The notes: generated by a model not told the origin, from the sequence alone. A DNA stretch of 64,000 nt from Acidobacterium capsulatum ATCC 51196 (GCF_000022565.1 NC_012483.1:806001-870000), one strand, 5' to 3'. Counted from the first letter of the stretch, positions 7,758 to 18,336 are shown. Numbers and translations: made by a program.

Positions 7758-10439
7758 GTGCCTGAAGTTACGACCTCCTCTCAAGACGCGAATCTGACTC
7801 CGCTGATGCGCCAATACCAGGCTGCGAAGCGCGAGCACCCGGATGCCCTGCTGTTTTTTCGCATGGGCGACTTTTACGAGCTTTTTTACGAAGACGCCAA
7901 GATTGCCGCGCGCGAACTGCAGATTACCCTGACGGCGCGCGACCGCGAGCGCACGCAGCCGATGTGCGGCGTGCCTTACCACGCCGTGGATGGCTACTTG
8001 TCTCGCCTGCTGCGCAAGGGCTACCGGATCGCCATCTGCGACCAGATGGAAGACCCCAAGCTCACCAAGAAGATTGTGCGGCGCGAGGTGACGCGCGTGC
8101 TGACGCCAGGCACGGCCATTGACACGGCCTTCAGCGCCGGGCAGAACAATTACCTGGCGGCTCTGCATCGGGTGGGCGACGCCGTCGGGCTGGCGTATCT
8201 GGATCTATCGACAGCGGACTTTCGCGCCACGGAGTTTCGCGGACCCGAAGCGCTGGCGATGGCGCTCGACGAGTTGGGAAAGATTGCCCCCAGTGAGCTG
8301 ATTTTCGCGGCCAGCGAAGGGTGGGCCAACGCGCCCGAGGCACCGGCAGAAGTGGCGCAGGTGAAGACCTGCTCCGCGCTGGAAGACTGGATTTTTGCCG
8401 CTGAATACGGCCTGCCTCTGCTGGAGCGGCAACTGGGTGCGCAGTCGCTCGATGGCTTTGGCCTGGGTGGACACACAGCAGCGGCCACGGCAGCGGGTGC
8501 GATTGTGCACTACATCCGCGCGACACAGAAGAGCGGCCCGGAAGATCAAGGGCCGGTGCATGTGGACGCGCTCTACTTTTATGAGCGCAACGAGCACCTG
8601 CACCTGGACCAGGTGAGCGTGCGCAACCTGGAACTCGTGGAGCCCCTGTTTCGCGACACGGAGGGCGACCCCACACTGTTTGGCGCGCTGGACGAGTGCG
8701 TGACGCCGATGGGCAAGCGGCTGCTGCGTGCTTCGATTCTGCGGCCGTTGATGGACGCGGCTAGGCTCGAAGCCCGCTACGCGGCGGTGGATGCGGCACG
8801 CCAGTCTCTGCTGGGGCGCGAGGCCGTGCGGCGCGCGATGGACGGCATTCTGGACCTGGAGCGGCTGCTGGCGAAGATTTCGCTCGAAAGCGCGGGACCA
8901 CGCGACGTGCTGGCGCTGGGCCACTCGCTGGGGCGGCTGCCGGAATTGCAATCGTCACTGTTGCAGATGGGAGCAAGCTGGTGGAAGCAGACCGGCGAAG
9001 GACTGGATCGACTGGAAGACCTGCACTCGGCCATCGAGAAGACGATCGTGGCCGAGCCTCCGCTGACGCTGGCCGATGGCGGCGCGATTGCCGAGGGCGT
9101 GGATGCGGAACTGGACGAGTTGCGCACTATCAGCCACTCGGGGCGAAGCTCCATTGCGGCGATTGAAGAGCGCGAACGGCAGCGCACAGGCATTCCCTCG
9201 CTCAAGGTGCGGTTCAACTCTGTTTTTGGCTATTACATTGAGGTCACCAAGGCCAATCTTGCGCATGTGCCGGCAGACTATGAGCGCAAGCAGACGCTGG
9301 TGAATGCCGAGCGCTTCACAACGCCCGAGTTGAAAGACTACGAGATCAAGGTGCTAACCGCGCAGGACCGGTCTGTCGAGATTGAGAAGCGCATCTTTGC
9401 CGAGCTGCGTAGGCTGGTGCTCTCGCATGCGGCGCGTATTCGCCGCGTGAGCGTCATGATTGCCGAGATTGACCTGCTGGCAAGCTTTGCGCATCTGGCC
9501 AGCCTGCGGGGCTACACGCGTCCGCTGCTGGAATCTGAGCCGGTACTCGAGCTGATCGGAGCGCGGCATCCTGTGATTGAGTGCCTGATGGAGCGCGCGG
9601 GAACGACGCGCTTTGTGCCGAACGATCTTTATGTGGATGCCACGGAGGCGACGCCGGAAGCGGCCTCGGCTCCGCACCTGCTGCTGATCACCGGGCCGAA
9701 CATGGGCGGCAAATCGACCTATCTGCGGCAGGCGGCGCTGCTTGTGATCCTGGCGCAGATGGGCTGCTTTGTTCCGGCCGAGCGCATGCGCTTCGGGCTG
9801 GTCGATCGCGTCTACACGCGCATTGGCGCGAGTGACAATGTGGCGCGCGGGCGCTCCACTTTTATGGTGGAGATGACCGAGACAGCGACCATCCTGAATA
9901 CGGCGACGGTGCGGTCGCTGATTCTGCTGGATGAGATGGGGCGCGGCACAGCTACCTTTGACGGGCTGGCGCTGGCGTGGGCCACGCTTGAGTTTCTGCA
10001 TGCGGAAGTGGGCGCGCGCACGCTCTTTGCCACGCACTATCACGAGCTGACGATGCTGGCCGAGCAACTGCCGCGGCTGGGCAATCTGCGCGTGGCGGTG
10101 AAGGAATCGCCGAAAGGCATCGTCTTTTTGCATCGCATGGAGCCGGGCGCGGCCAGCAAGAGTTATGGCATTGAGGTGGCGAGGCTCGCGGGGCTGCCGC
10201 CGCGCGTGATTCAACGGGCACGGCAGGTGCTCAAGCAGCATGAGCGCTCTGAGCGCGGCAATGTGGAGGCGGAGACGGCTCCGGCGTTGCAGATGACCAT
10301 GTTTACGCCGCTCTCGCAGCAGATTCTGGATCGCCTGACGGAGACGGATGTGAACACGCTGACGCCGCTCGATGCCCTGAACCTGCTGCACGAGCTGAAG
10401 ACTGAAATTGCACGGGGCGCAAAGGACGGAGGCCGCTGA
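7758..10439 (+). CDS. mutS: DNA mismatch repair protein MutS
   Basis: MutS recognises base mismatches and, after ATP-driven clamp formation, recruits MutL. From the GTG at 7758 the protein has 893 residues. The mismatch-reading Phe-x-Glu motif is Phe39-Tyr-Glu41 in RMGDFYELF. The connector, core and clamp regions follow, with the Walker A loop GPNMGGKST near residue 646 and the Walker B/signature DEMGRGTATFDGLALAWA near 725. The C-terminal helix-turn-helix dimerisation segment (GLPPRVIQRARQVL) is also present. An ATG at 7728 would add PFTVCWRIP-type residues unlike MutS N-termini, so GTG is preferred. There is no Shine-Dalgarno, but TATGCT lies 11 nt before the GTG. The stop overlaps the nagZ start (TGATG). 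Confidence 0.96.
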   Translation: MPEVTTSSQDANLTPLMRQYQAAKREHPDALLFFRMGDFYELFYEDAKIAARELQITLTARDRERTQPMCGVPYHAVDGYLSRLLRKGYRIAICDQMEDPKLTKKIVRREVTRVLTPGTAIDTAFSAGQNNYLAALHRVGDAVGLAYLDLSTADFRATEFRGPEALAMALDELGKIAPSELIFAASEGWANAPEAPAEVAQVKTCSALEDWIFAAEYGLPLLERQLGAQSLDGFGLGGHTAAATAAGAIVHYIRATQKSGPEDQGPVHVDALYFYERNEHLHLDQVSVRNLELVEPLFRDTEGDPTLFGALDECVTPMGKRLLRASILRPLMDAARLEARYAAVDAARQSLLGREAVRRAMDGILDLERLLAKISLESAGPRDVLALGHSLGRLPELQSSLLQMGASWWKQTGEGLDRLEDLHSAIEKTIVAEPPLTLADGGAIAEGVDAELDELRTISHSGRSSIAAIEERERQRTGIPSLKVRFNSVFGYYIEVTKANLAHVPADYERKQTLVNAERFTTPELKDYEIKVLTAQDRSVEIEKRIFAELRRLVLSHAARIRRVSVMIAEIDLLASFAHLASLRGYTRPLLESEPVLELIGARHPVIECLMERAGTTRFVPNDLYVDATEATPEAASAPHLLLITGPNMGGKSTYLRQAALLVILAQMGCFVPAERMRFGLVDRVYTRIGASDNVARGRSTFMVEMTETATILNTATVRSLILLDEMGRGTATFDGLALAWATLEFLHAEVGARTLFATHYHELTMLAEQLPRLGNLRVAVKESPKGIVFLHRMEPGAASKSYGIEVARLAGLPPRVIQRARQVLKQHERSERGNVEAETAPALQMTMFTPLSQQILDRLTETDVNTLTPLDALNLLHELKTEIARGAKDGGR

Positions 10440-11524
10440 TGCCCACAAAGCTGAATGAAGTGCGCGAAGCCGCCGGACGCGTGATGATGGTGGGGTTGAG
10501 CGGCACGGCGCTGAGCGAGTTGGAGCGGGCGTGGCTCAAGCTGATTCGCCCGACGGGCATCATTCTTTTCCGGCGGAACATTGAGACGATTCCGCAAACG
10601 GTAGCACTGCTGCGCGAGGCAAGCCGCATCATTGATCGGCCCACGCTGCGTTGCGTGGACATGGAAGGCGGCATGGTGGACCGGCTGCGCGACGTGCTCA
10701 CACCGATGCCCTCACCTGCGCGGGTGTTTGCCACGCGCGACCCGCAGATGTTTTACCGGCACGGCAAGCTGATTGGCAAAGCCGCGCACATGGCCGGCTT
10801 CAACGCGACGCTGGCACCGGTGGTCGATCTCGCGCTGCCAAACTCCGCCGGGGTGATGAAGACGCGCGTGGTATCGGCGCTTCCGCATGAGGTGCGGCAA
10901 TATGCGCTGACGTTTCTTGAGGGACTGGAGACGGAAGAAGTCTTCGGATGCGCAAAGCATTTTCCGGGTTTGGGCGGCGGCATTGTGGATTCGCACCTGA
11001 CGATGCCAGTGATTGATCGCAAGTGGGCCGATCTGTGGAACGAAGACCTGGCGCCCTTTCGCTCGCTGGCGCGGCGCGTGCCCATCACGATGGTGGCGCA
11101 CGCGGCCTATCCGCTGGTGACGCGCAATCACACTCCGGCATCGCTCTCGCCGCATTGGATTCAGAAGATTCTGCGCAAGCGCGTCGGCTTTCGCGGACTG
11201 GTACTCTCTGACGATATGGAGATGGGCGGCGTGCTCTCGCACTGCTCGATGGGTGAAGCGGTCATTCATGCCATCGCGGCCGGCACCGATGTGGTGGAGA
11301 TCTGCCACAATCCGGCATTGATTTTGACGGCCTACGAAGCATTGATACGCGAGGCAGAGCAGCGCGTCGCATTCCGGCGGCAACTGACAGCCGCGGCCCG
11401 TCGCGTGGAGGAATGGGCGCGGCGATGGAGCCTCATTCAAACCCAGACTCTGCGGAGCCCCACCGTGGCGCAGATCGACAAGTTGCGCGCGCAGATGGCG
11501 GCCTTTGCCAGGGAATGTACATGA
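10439..11524 (+). CDS. nagZ: Beta-N-acetylhexosaminidase (GH3, NagZ-type)
   Basis: A GH3 enzyme, probably NagZ, which removes GlcNAc from the anhydro-MurNAc of muropeptides during wall recycling. The 361-residue single-domain length fits NagZ rather than multidomain GH3 glucosidases. Key motifs are GIILFRRNI, the substrate-binding KHFPGLGGGIVDSH (NagZ uses the Asp-His pair of this loop as acid/base) and SDDMEMG with the nucleophile Asp. No signal peptide is seen, consistent with a cytoplasmic enzyme. Its ATG overlaps the mutS stop by one base and its stop overlaps the anmK start (ATGA). The pairing with anmK is the best evidence for substrate. Confidence 0.92.
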   Translation: MPTKLNEVREAAGRVMMVGLSGTALSELERAWLKLIRPTGIILFRRNIETIPQTVALLREASRIIDRPTLRCVDMEGGMVDRLRDVLTPMPSPARVFATRDPQMFYRHGKLIGKAAHMAGFNATLAPVVDLALPNSAGVMKTRVVSALPHEVRQYALTFLEGLETEEVFGCAKHFPGLGGGIVDSHLTMPVIDRKWADLWNEDLAPFRSLARRVPITMVAHAAYPLVTRNHTPASLSPHWIQKILRKRVGFRGLVLSDDMEMGGVLSHCSMGEAVIHAIAAGTDVVEICHNPALILTAYEALIREAEQRVAFRRQLTAAARRVEEWARRWSLIQTQTLRSPTVAQIDKLRAQMAAFARECT

Positions 11525-12702
11525 AGCCGGAGACGCTGATCGTAGCAGGCGTGATGAGCGGCACCTCGGGCGATGGCATTGATGTGGCCCTGACGGAGAT
11601 TGGCCCGCGCACGGTGCGCGGCGAAGGCAGCGTGCGGCTGAAGCTGCTGGCTCATGAGAGCTTCCCTTTTCCCAAAGCGCTGCGCGCGGCGGTGCTGGGG
11701 GCGCAGGATGCCAAGAGCATCTCGACGGCGGAACTGGCGCGGCTGAACTGGCGGCTGGGCATCGCGTATGCCGATGCAATCGAGGCCACGCAGGAAAAGC
11801 ATCAGACCGTCGCACATCTAATTGGCTGCCATGGGCAGACCATCTACCATCAGGCGCAGCCGGCCGCCTATGCGGGCGAGCGCTTTGCCTGCACCTGGCA
11901 GATTGGCGAACCGGCTTTGATCGCAACACGGTTACAAATTCCGGTGGTGTCAAACTTTCGCCCGGCTGACATGGTGGTGGGCGGGCAGGGCGCACCGCTG
12001 GTTCCGCTGCTCGACTATGTAATGTTTGCCGATACTAAAGTTGCGCGCGTGCTGCAGAATATCGGCGGCATCGGCAACCTGACGGCGATTCCGGCAGGCG
12101 GCGGGGCGGACGAGGTGATGGCGTTCGATACGGGTCCGGGCAACATGGCGATCGACGCGCTCATGCAGCAATTATTTGGCAAGCCCTATGACCGTGACGG
12201 GCGCATCGCAGAGAAGGGACGCGTGCTGGAGAGCATCGTCGAAAGCACGCTGCGCATGCCGTTCTTTCAGAAAGCTCCGCCAAAGTCTGCCGGGCGCGAG
12301 CAGTTCGGCGCGGCCTTTACCCAAACGCTGCTCACGGCCTGCCGCAAGGCAGCAGCCAGCGCGGAAGACACGGTGGCCACGGCGACGGCGATTACTGCCG
12401 AATCCATTGCACGCAGCTTCGGCCGGTTTGTGCAGCCCATGATGGGCAGCGCGCCTGTCGAATACATTCTGTCCGGCGGTGGTGCGCACAATCTCACGCT
12501 GGTGCGCATGCTGCGTGAGCGTCTGGAGCCGATGGGCTGCAAGCTCTTTGCGAGCGATGAGGTGGGCATGCCCGCCGCAGCCAAGGAGGCCGCGGCCTTC
12601 GCTCTGCTAGCCTACTGCACCTATTACGGATTGCCCGGCAATCTGCCCTCCGCGACCGGCGCCATCATGCCCGTGGTGCTGGGGACGATTTCGCATGGGT
12701 GA
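11521..12702 (+). CDS. anmK: Anhydro-N-acetylmuramic acid kinase
   Basis: AnmK cleaves and phosphorylates 1,6-anhydro-MurNAc to MurNAc-6-phosphate, the step after NagZ in peptidoglycan recycling. The 393-residue protein starts with the diagnostic GVMSGTSGDGIDVAL phosphate-binding loop. It continues with GCHGQTIYHQ, QIGEPALIA, NFRPADMVVGGQGAPLVP and NIGGIGNLT, and the active-site DTGPGNMAIDAL motif holds the catalytic Asp. The C-terminal LSGGGAHNLTLV motif is also typical. The ATG at 11521 overlaps the nagZ stop by four bases; an ATG two codons upstream (11515) is equally possible. It overlaps the downstream lipoprotein gene by eight bases. Confidence 0.96.
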   Translation: MKPETLIVAGVMSGTSGDGIDVALTEIGPRTVRGEGSVRLKLLAHESFPFPKALRAAVLGAQDAKSISTAELARLNWRLGIAYADAIEATQEKHQTVAHLIGCHGQTIYHQAQPAAYAGERFACTWQIGEPALIATRLQIPVVSNFRPADMVVGGQGAPLVPLLDYVMFADTKVARVLQNIGGIGNLTAIPAGGGADEVMAFDTGPGNMAIDALMQQLFGKPYDRDGRIAEKGRVLESIVESTLRMPFFQKAPPKSAGREQFGAAFTQTLLTACRKAAASAEDTVATATAITAESIARSFGRFVQPMMGSAPVEYILSGGGAHNLTLVRMLRERLEPMGCKLFASDEVGMPAAAKEAAAFALLAYCTYYGLPGNLPSATGAIMPVVLGTISHG

Positions 12703-14299
12703 GGAAGTGGCCTGCCACCCCACGCAAGCAATCCCCCCACTCAAGCCAAAAGCGGGCTTGAATGGGGCACCCACCGTTTTTGTGGTGCTCGCGGTCTTGA
12801 TGCTCGCCCTGAGCGGATGCGGCGGCCAAAAACCTCCGGCCAATACCGTGGTGATGGTGATTGAGAGCAGCCCCACCAATCTCGACCCGCGCGTGGGGCT
12901 CGATGCGCAGTCGGAGCACATTGATCAGTTGCTCTTTGACGCGCTGGTGCAGCACAACAATCACTTCGGCTTTGCACCCGATCTGGCAGTGAGCTGGCAG
13001 ACACCCGATCCTCTGACTTACATCTTTCACCTTCGCAGGGATGTTCGCTTCAGCAATGGCCAGCCGCTGACCTCGCGCGATGTGAAGTGGACCTTCACGT
13101 CGATGATGGATGGCACGGTGATCACGGTGAAGGCCGGGTCGTATGAAGATGTGCGCAGTATCGACACGCCCGACGCCTGGACCGTGGTCTTTCATCTCAA
13201 GCGGCCCGACAACAGCTTTATTGAAAATCTGGCCGATGGTGCCATTGGCATTGTCCCCTATGGCAGCGGACGCAACTTTGGGCAGCACCCCGTGGGCACC
13301 GGCCCCTTTGAGTTTGTGAGCCAGCGGTTTGACCGCGACGTGGTGATTGAGCGCGCGCCCCACTCCTGGCATGCGGAGCCGAAGATAAGGCGGGTGCGCT
13401 TTGATGTGGTTCCTGACGCGACAACGCGAGCGCTCGAGCTCGAAAAGGGCGCGGCCGACGTGGAGCTGAACAGCCTGCCGGCCGATACGGTGACGGCGCT
13501 GATGCAGAATCCCAACCTGGTGGTGGAAGCCGAGCCGGGCACCAATCTGAACTATGTGGTCTTCAATACGCGCGATGCAATTCTGCGGCATGTGCGGGTG
13601 CGGCAGGCGATTGCCGCAGCGGTGAACCGCAAGCTGATCGTGCAGTCGCTGTTTCGCGGTAGAGCGCGGCTGGCCGAGAGCCTGCTGCCGCCCGAGCACT
13701 GGGCCTGGACCCGGACTCCGCCTCATGACTATGACCCCGCGCTGGCCAACCGGCTGCTCGATGAAGCCGGATATCCGCGAGGCCGCGACGGCATTCGCTT
13801 TCACCTCTCGCTTAAGACCTCGACGGATGAGACCACCCGCCTCATTGCCCTGGCCATGCAGGATGAGCTGGCGCAGGTGGGCATTGCCCTCGACGTGCGC
13901 AGCTTCGAGTTCGCCACGTTCTATGCGGATTTGACTCACGGCGCGTTTCAGTTGGCCATCTCCCGCTGGATTGGCGGCAATGAGCAGCCGGATATCTTTC
14001 GCTACACCTATGCGGCCTCGGCAGTGCCGCCTTACGGCGCCAATCGCGGCTTTTACAACAATCCCGATGTGAACCAGTGGATTACGGATGCGCAGACGGC
14101 TCCAACGCTGGCTGAAGAGAAGCAGGATTACGCGAAGATTCAGCAGACGGTGGCGCGCGAGCTGCCCACGCTCGACCTTTGGTATCTGGACACGGTGCTG
14201 GTGCACACGCGGCGGCTCAAGCATGTGCGGATCGTTCCCTTCCCGTCTGGCAATTTCTACTTTCTGGAGACGGTCGAGCTCAGGCAGCCTCGATCCTGA
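12695..14299 (+). CDS. Peptide-type ABC solute-binding lipoprotein (SBP family 5)
   Basis: A 534-residue periplasmic binding protein of the DppA/OppA/NikA family. A lipobox LSGC places the lipidated Cys at residue 42. The family motifs SSPTNLDPRVGLDAQSEHI, YIFHLRRDVRFSNGQPLTSRDV and GTGPFEFVSQ follow. It overlaps anmK by eight bases and is the last gene of the mutS-nagZ-anmK set. A role in binding murein peptides, as MppA does in E. coli, is therefore attractive but only inferred. No permease or ATPase genes are adjacent. Oddly, the n-region of its signal peptide (residues 14-25) is encoded by a strong repeat-like hairpin (12735-12767). A GTG at 12782 would give a signal lacking basic residues. 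Confidence 0.86.
   Translation: MGEEVACHPTQAIPPLKPKAGLNGAPTVFVVLAVLMLALSGCGGQKPPANTVVMVIESSPTNLDPRVGLDAQSEHIDQLLFDALVQHNNHFGFAPDLAVSWQTPDPLTYIFHLRRDVRFSNGQPLTSRDVKWTFTSMMDGTVITVKAGSYEDVRSIDTPDAWTVVFHLKRPDNSFIENLADGAIGIVPYGSGRNFGQHPVGTGPFEFVSQRFDRDVVIERAPHSWHAEPKIRRVRFDVVPDATTRALELEKGAADVELNSLPADTVTALMQNPNLVVEAEPGTNLNYVVFNTRDAILRHVRVRQAIAAAVNRKLIVQSLFRGRARLAESLLPPEHWAWTRTPPHDYDPALANRLLDEAGYPRGRDGIRFHLSLKTSTDETTRLIALAMQDELAQVGIALDVRSFEFATFYADLTHGAFQLAISRWIGGNEQPDIFRYTYAASAVPPYGANRGFYNNPDVNQWITDAQTAPTLAEEKQDYAKIQQTVARELPTLDLWYLDTVLVHTRRLKHVRIVPFPSGNFYFLETVELRQPRS
12735..12767. repeat. Long imperfect hairpin within the signal-peptide coding region
   Basis: CCCCACTCAAGCC (12735-12747) pairs with GGCTTGAATGGGG (12755-12767) at 12 of 13 positions around the loop AAAAGCG. 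It sits just inside the start of the binding-protein gene and just after the anmK stop. The appearance is that of a dispersed intergenic palindrome captured in a coding sequence; other copies would have to be sought genome-wide. Confidence 0.5.
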
Positions 14300-14360
14300 C
14301 CTGCACACGGCCCAGCCGGGCGGCGATGTTGACCCAAAGCGACCCAGGCAAATCTTAGCC

Positions 14361-14396
14361 GCTGACGGTCAGCGATATATGAGTGCGATTCACTCA
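14361..14396. promoter_or_regulatory. Two adjacent palindromes upstream of the groES promoter
   Basis: GCTGAC-g-GTCAGC (14361-14373) is a perfect inverted repeat, followed by TGAGTG-cgatt-CACTCA (14380-14396). Both lie just upstream of the -35 box of groES. They could be extra operators or a weak transcription stop for the preceding gene. No T-run follows. Confidence 0.35.
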
Positions 14397-14413
14397 CAAT
14401 TCACAGCCGCGTC

Positions 14414-14444
14414 TTGACATCTCCCCGAGGGACTGGAGTACATT
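14414..14444 (+). promoter_or_regulatory. groES-groEL promoter (-35/-10)
   Basis: A perfect TTGACA lies at 14414-14419 and TACATT at 14439-14444, with 19-nt spacing. The -10 box abuts the CIRCE operator, the usual layout for HrcA repression. The spacing is one or two bases longer than optimal. Confidence 0.6.
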
Positions 14445-14469
14445 AGCACTCAGAGGTTGACAGTGCTAA
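14443..14469. promoter_or_regulatory. CIRCE operator (HrcA binding site)
   Basis: TTAGCACTC (14443-14451), a 9-nt spacer, and CAGTGCTAA (14461-14469) match the CIRCE consensus TTAGCACTC-N9-GAGTGCTAA with one mismatch at the first base of the right arm. It predicts heat-inducible, HrcA-repressed expression of groESL. No hrcA gene is in the window. Confidence 0.93.
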
Positions 14470-14658
14470 ACGGTTCGGAAGAGTCCCTTTCGAGCCCTGT
14501 CCTCATGGATAGGACACGCTGACGGGCACACAATCTCTGATGCAGATGCAACCTGATGTTCTGACCAGCGGGCTGATCCCGCAAAGTTTTCCCCGGCTGC
14601 GGCCAACGCACCGGAACATAGCAATTCGCACGCAACACTCTGAAGGAGAAGCAACGAA

Positions 14659-16705
<2,047 letters not shown>

Positions 16706-16745
16706 GGACTGGCCGTCCAGGCAGACGCGGCTTCGCCGCAAAGAC

Positions 16746-16778
16746 AAAAGCCCTGCTCCTCATGGAGCAGGGCTTTTT
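16746..16778. terminator. Bidirectional terminator between groL and the Rieske gene
   Basis: AAAAGCCCTGCTCC / tcat / GGAGCAGGGCTTTT is a perfect 14-bp inverted repeat with A-rich and T-rich flanks. It can end groL on the plus strand and the Rieske gene on the minus strand. Confidence 0.92.
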
Positions 16779-16794
16779 GCTGGTGCAATCGCTC

Positions 16795-17106
16795 TCAACG
16801 GGACTCGATCAGTACATCCTCGCCCTCTATCCGCGTGGGATAGATGTGGATGCAAGCCTTGGCATTGTGCAGCGCGCAGCCCGTGCGCAGATCAAACGCC
16901 CAGGCGTGCCAGGGGCAGATGACGCGGCCCTGTTCAATCAGTCCCTGCCCGAGCGGGCCGCCGCGGTGGGGGCACTCGTTGTCCGTAACGGTGAGGCGGC
17001 CTTCGACCATAGCCGCGCAGTAGAGACGCTCCCCCATTGCAAGTTCACGGACTTCGCCTTCAGCGGGCAGATCAGCAGTGGAACAGAGGCGCAACCATTG
17101 CGGCAT
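16795..17106 (-). CDS. Rieske-type [2Fe-2S] ferredoxin (NirD-like)
   Basis: A 103-residue soluble Rieske protein with the two cluster-binding boxes CPHRGG and CPWHAW, spaced as usual (Cys-x-His and Cys-x2-His). It has no membrane anchor, so it resembles free Rieske ferredoxins and NirD small subunits. The ATG at 17106 is preferred because GGAGAG lies nine bases upstream; an in-frame TTG at 17115 has no room for a ribosome-binding site. It ends just before the bidirectional terminator shared with groL. It is divergent from the zinc-ribbon gene across about 50 bases. No oxygenase or nitrite reductase partner is present, so the redox partner is unknown. Confidence 0.85.
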   Translation of the reverse strand: MPQWLRLCSTADLPAEGEVRELAMGERLYCAAMVEGRLTVTDNECPHRGGPLGQGLIEQGRVICPWHAWAFDLRTGCALHNAKACIHIYPTRIEGEDVLIESR

Positions 17107-17159
17107 ATCAAGCAACTCTCCAGGGCCGGAATCTTTCTCATGCTACGCTCGAACACAGA

Positions 17160-17366
17160 ATGACTGAAGCGAATCAAGGCAGACCGGCAGAAAATCTGCC
17201 GCCAGCAGAGCAGAACCCCTCCTCAGTGGAGAAGCGCGACGCGCTGTGGTGCCCCACCTGCAGGCGGGCGGTGGACGATCCGCTGGTGTGCGGCGATTGT
17301 GCCACCGTGATTTGCCGCGTGTGCGGCACGCCGCTGGAGTCGCCCGATGAGCTGGCCTTTGGCTGA
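17160..17366 (+). CDS. Small zinc-ribbon protein, unknown function
   Basis: A 68-residue protein with three CxxC knuckles, CPTC, CGDC and CRVC, in its second half. This suggests one or two bound zinc ions. The first third is acidic and Pro-rich (PPAEQNPSSVEK). I do not recognise a named family. The start ATG has no Shine-Dalgarno, but TACGCT lies ten bases upstream. It lies 34 bases before the hydrolase-like gene and may share its transcript. The Rieske gene is divergent to it. Confidence 0.65.
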   Translation: MTEANQGRPAENLPPAEQNPSSVEKRDALWCPTCRRAVDDPLVCGDCATVICRVCGTPLESPDELAFG

Positions 17367-17400
17367 GGACTTTGCCGCAAGCCAGCGGCCTGGAAGGTAA

Positions 17401-18336
17401 ATGGCAAAGAAGAAATCATCCAAACGTACAGGAACGGTGTATTACGCGCCGGGCTCGCCCATGGCTCCACGCCGCACGCAGACCCCGCTGGCGACGCTGC
17501 GCTGGGTGCTGGTGATGGCGTCGTTCGCGGTGGTGCTGGCCATGCTGGGCGCCTACGCGGTGCTTTGCACCATGTTCTGGCAGAACCAGTGGGAGATGAT
17601 TTTTGCCGTGCCCGGCTCCACCGCTGCCAAGGTTACCGCCACGCCGGCGAATGTGGGCCTTCCTTTCGAGTCGGTAGGCTTTCGCGCGGCGCAGCCCGGA
17701 GAGACAGCGCTCACCGGCTGGTGGATTCCCGCGGCCACAAACGCCCGCTATGCGCACGATACGGTTCTCTACTTGCACGGCGCGAAGGCATCAATGTCTG
17801 GCTCGCTGCCGGAACTTGAAACGCTGCACCACATTGGCGTGAACGTGCTGGTCTTTGATTACCACGGCTTCGGCGCGAGCGGCGGCCCGCATGCCACCGA
17901 GCAGCAGGCAGAGGCGGATGCCCTGGCCGCATGGAATTACCTGGTGCAGACCCGGCGAGTGCCGGAGGCGCGCATTGTTGCCTTTGGCGACGGCGCAGGC
18001 GCGAGCTTTGCGACGCATCTGGCGGTAACGCATCCGCTGGGGGCCCTGGTGCTGGCTGATATTTCGCCCACGGCCCGGGAAATTTTTGAGCAGGATGCAC
18101 GGGCGCGTCTGCTGCCGATGGTGCTGCTGCAACGCGAGCAACTTGACCCGAAGCCCGCGCTCAAAACGCTGCGCACGCCCAAGCTCTTTTTGGCATGGAA
18201 GGCCGGGAGCGACGCGCAAACGCAGGCAAACTTTGAGGCCGCACGCGTGCCCAAGCGTTTTGCCGACCTGCGGCGGGCGCCGGAAAGCGAAAAGGATGCA
18301 GTTCTGAGGAGCTTTCTCGATGAGACGGTGCGATAA
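17401..18336 (+). CDS. Membrane-anchored alpha/beta-hydrolase-like protein, nucleophile Ser missing
   Basis: A 311-residue protein with one N-terminal transmembrane helix (VLVMASFAVVLAMLGAYAVL) after a basic cytoplasmic tail, then an alpha/beta-hydrolase domain, probably facing the periplasm. The fold markers are VLYLHGAKA (oxyanion strand), VLVFDYHGFGASGG and LGALVLADISPT. At the nucleophile elbow, where GxSxG is expected, the sequence is FGDGAG, so Gly replaces Ser and only an adjacent Asp is available. It may be a pseudo-enzyme, or Asp may act in its place; neither can be settled here. A good Shine-Dalgarno (GGAAGG) precedes the ATG. Bem46-like esterases are the closest shape. Confidence 0.75.
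   Translation: MAKKKSSKRTGTVYYAPGSPMAPRRTQTPLATLRWVLVMASFAVVLAMLGAYAVLCTMFWQNQWEMIFAVPGSTAAKVTATPANVGLPFESVGFRAAQPGETALTGWWIPAATNARYAHDTVLYLHGAKASMSGSLPELETLHHIGVNVLVFDYHGFGASGGPHATEQQAEADALAAWNYLVQTRRVPEARIVAFGDGAGASFATHLAVTHPLGALVLADISPTAREIFEQDARARLLPMVLLQREQLDPKPALKTLRTPKLFLAWKAGSDAQTQANFEAARVPKRFADLRRAPESEKDAVLRSFLDETVR

Noticed and set aside
11413-11520. 36-codon upstream extension of anmK
   Set aside because: It lies within nagZ in another frame; the ATG at 11521 matches the conserved AnmK N-terminus and overlaps the nagZ stop as expected for coupling.
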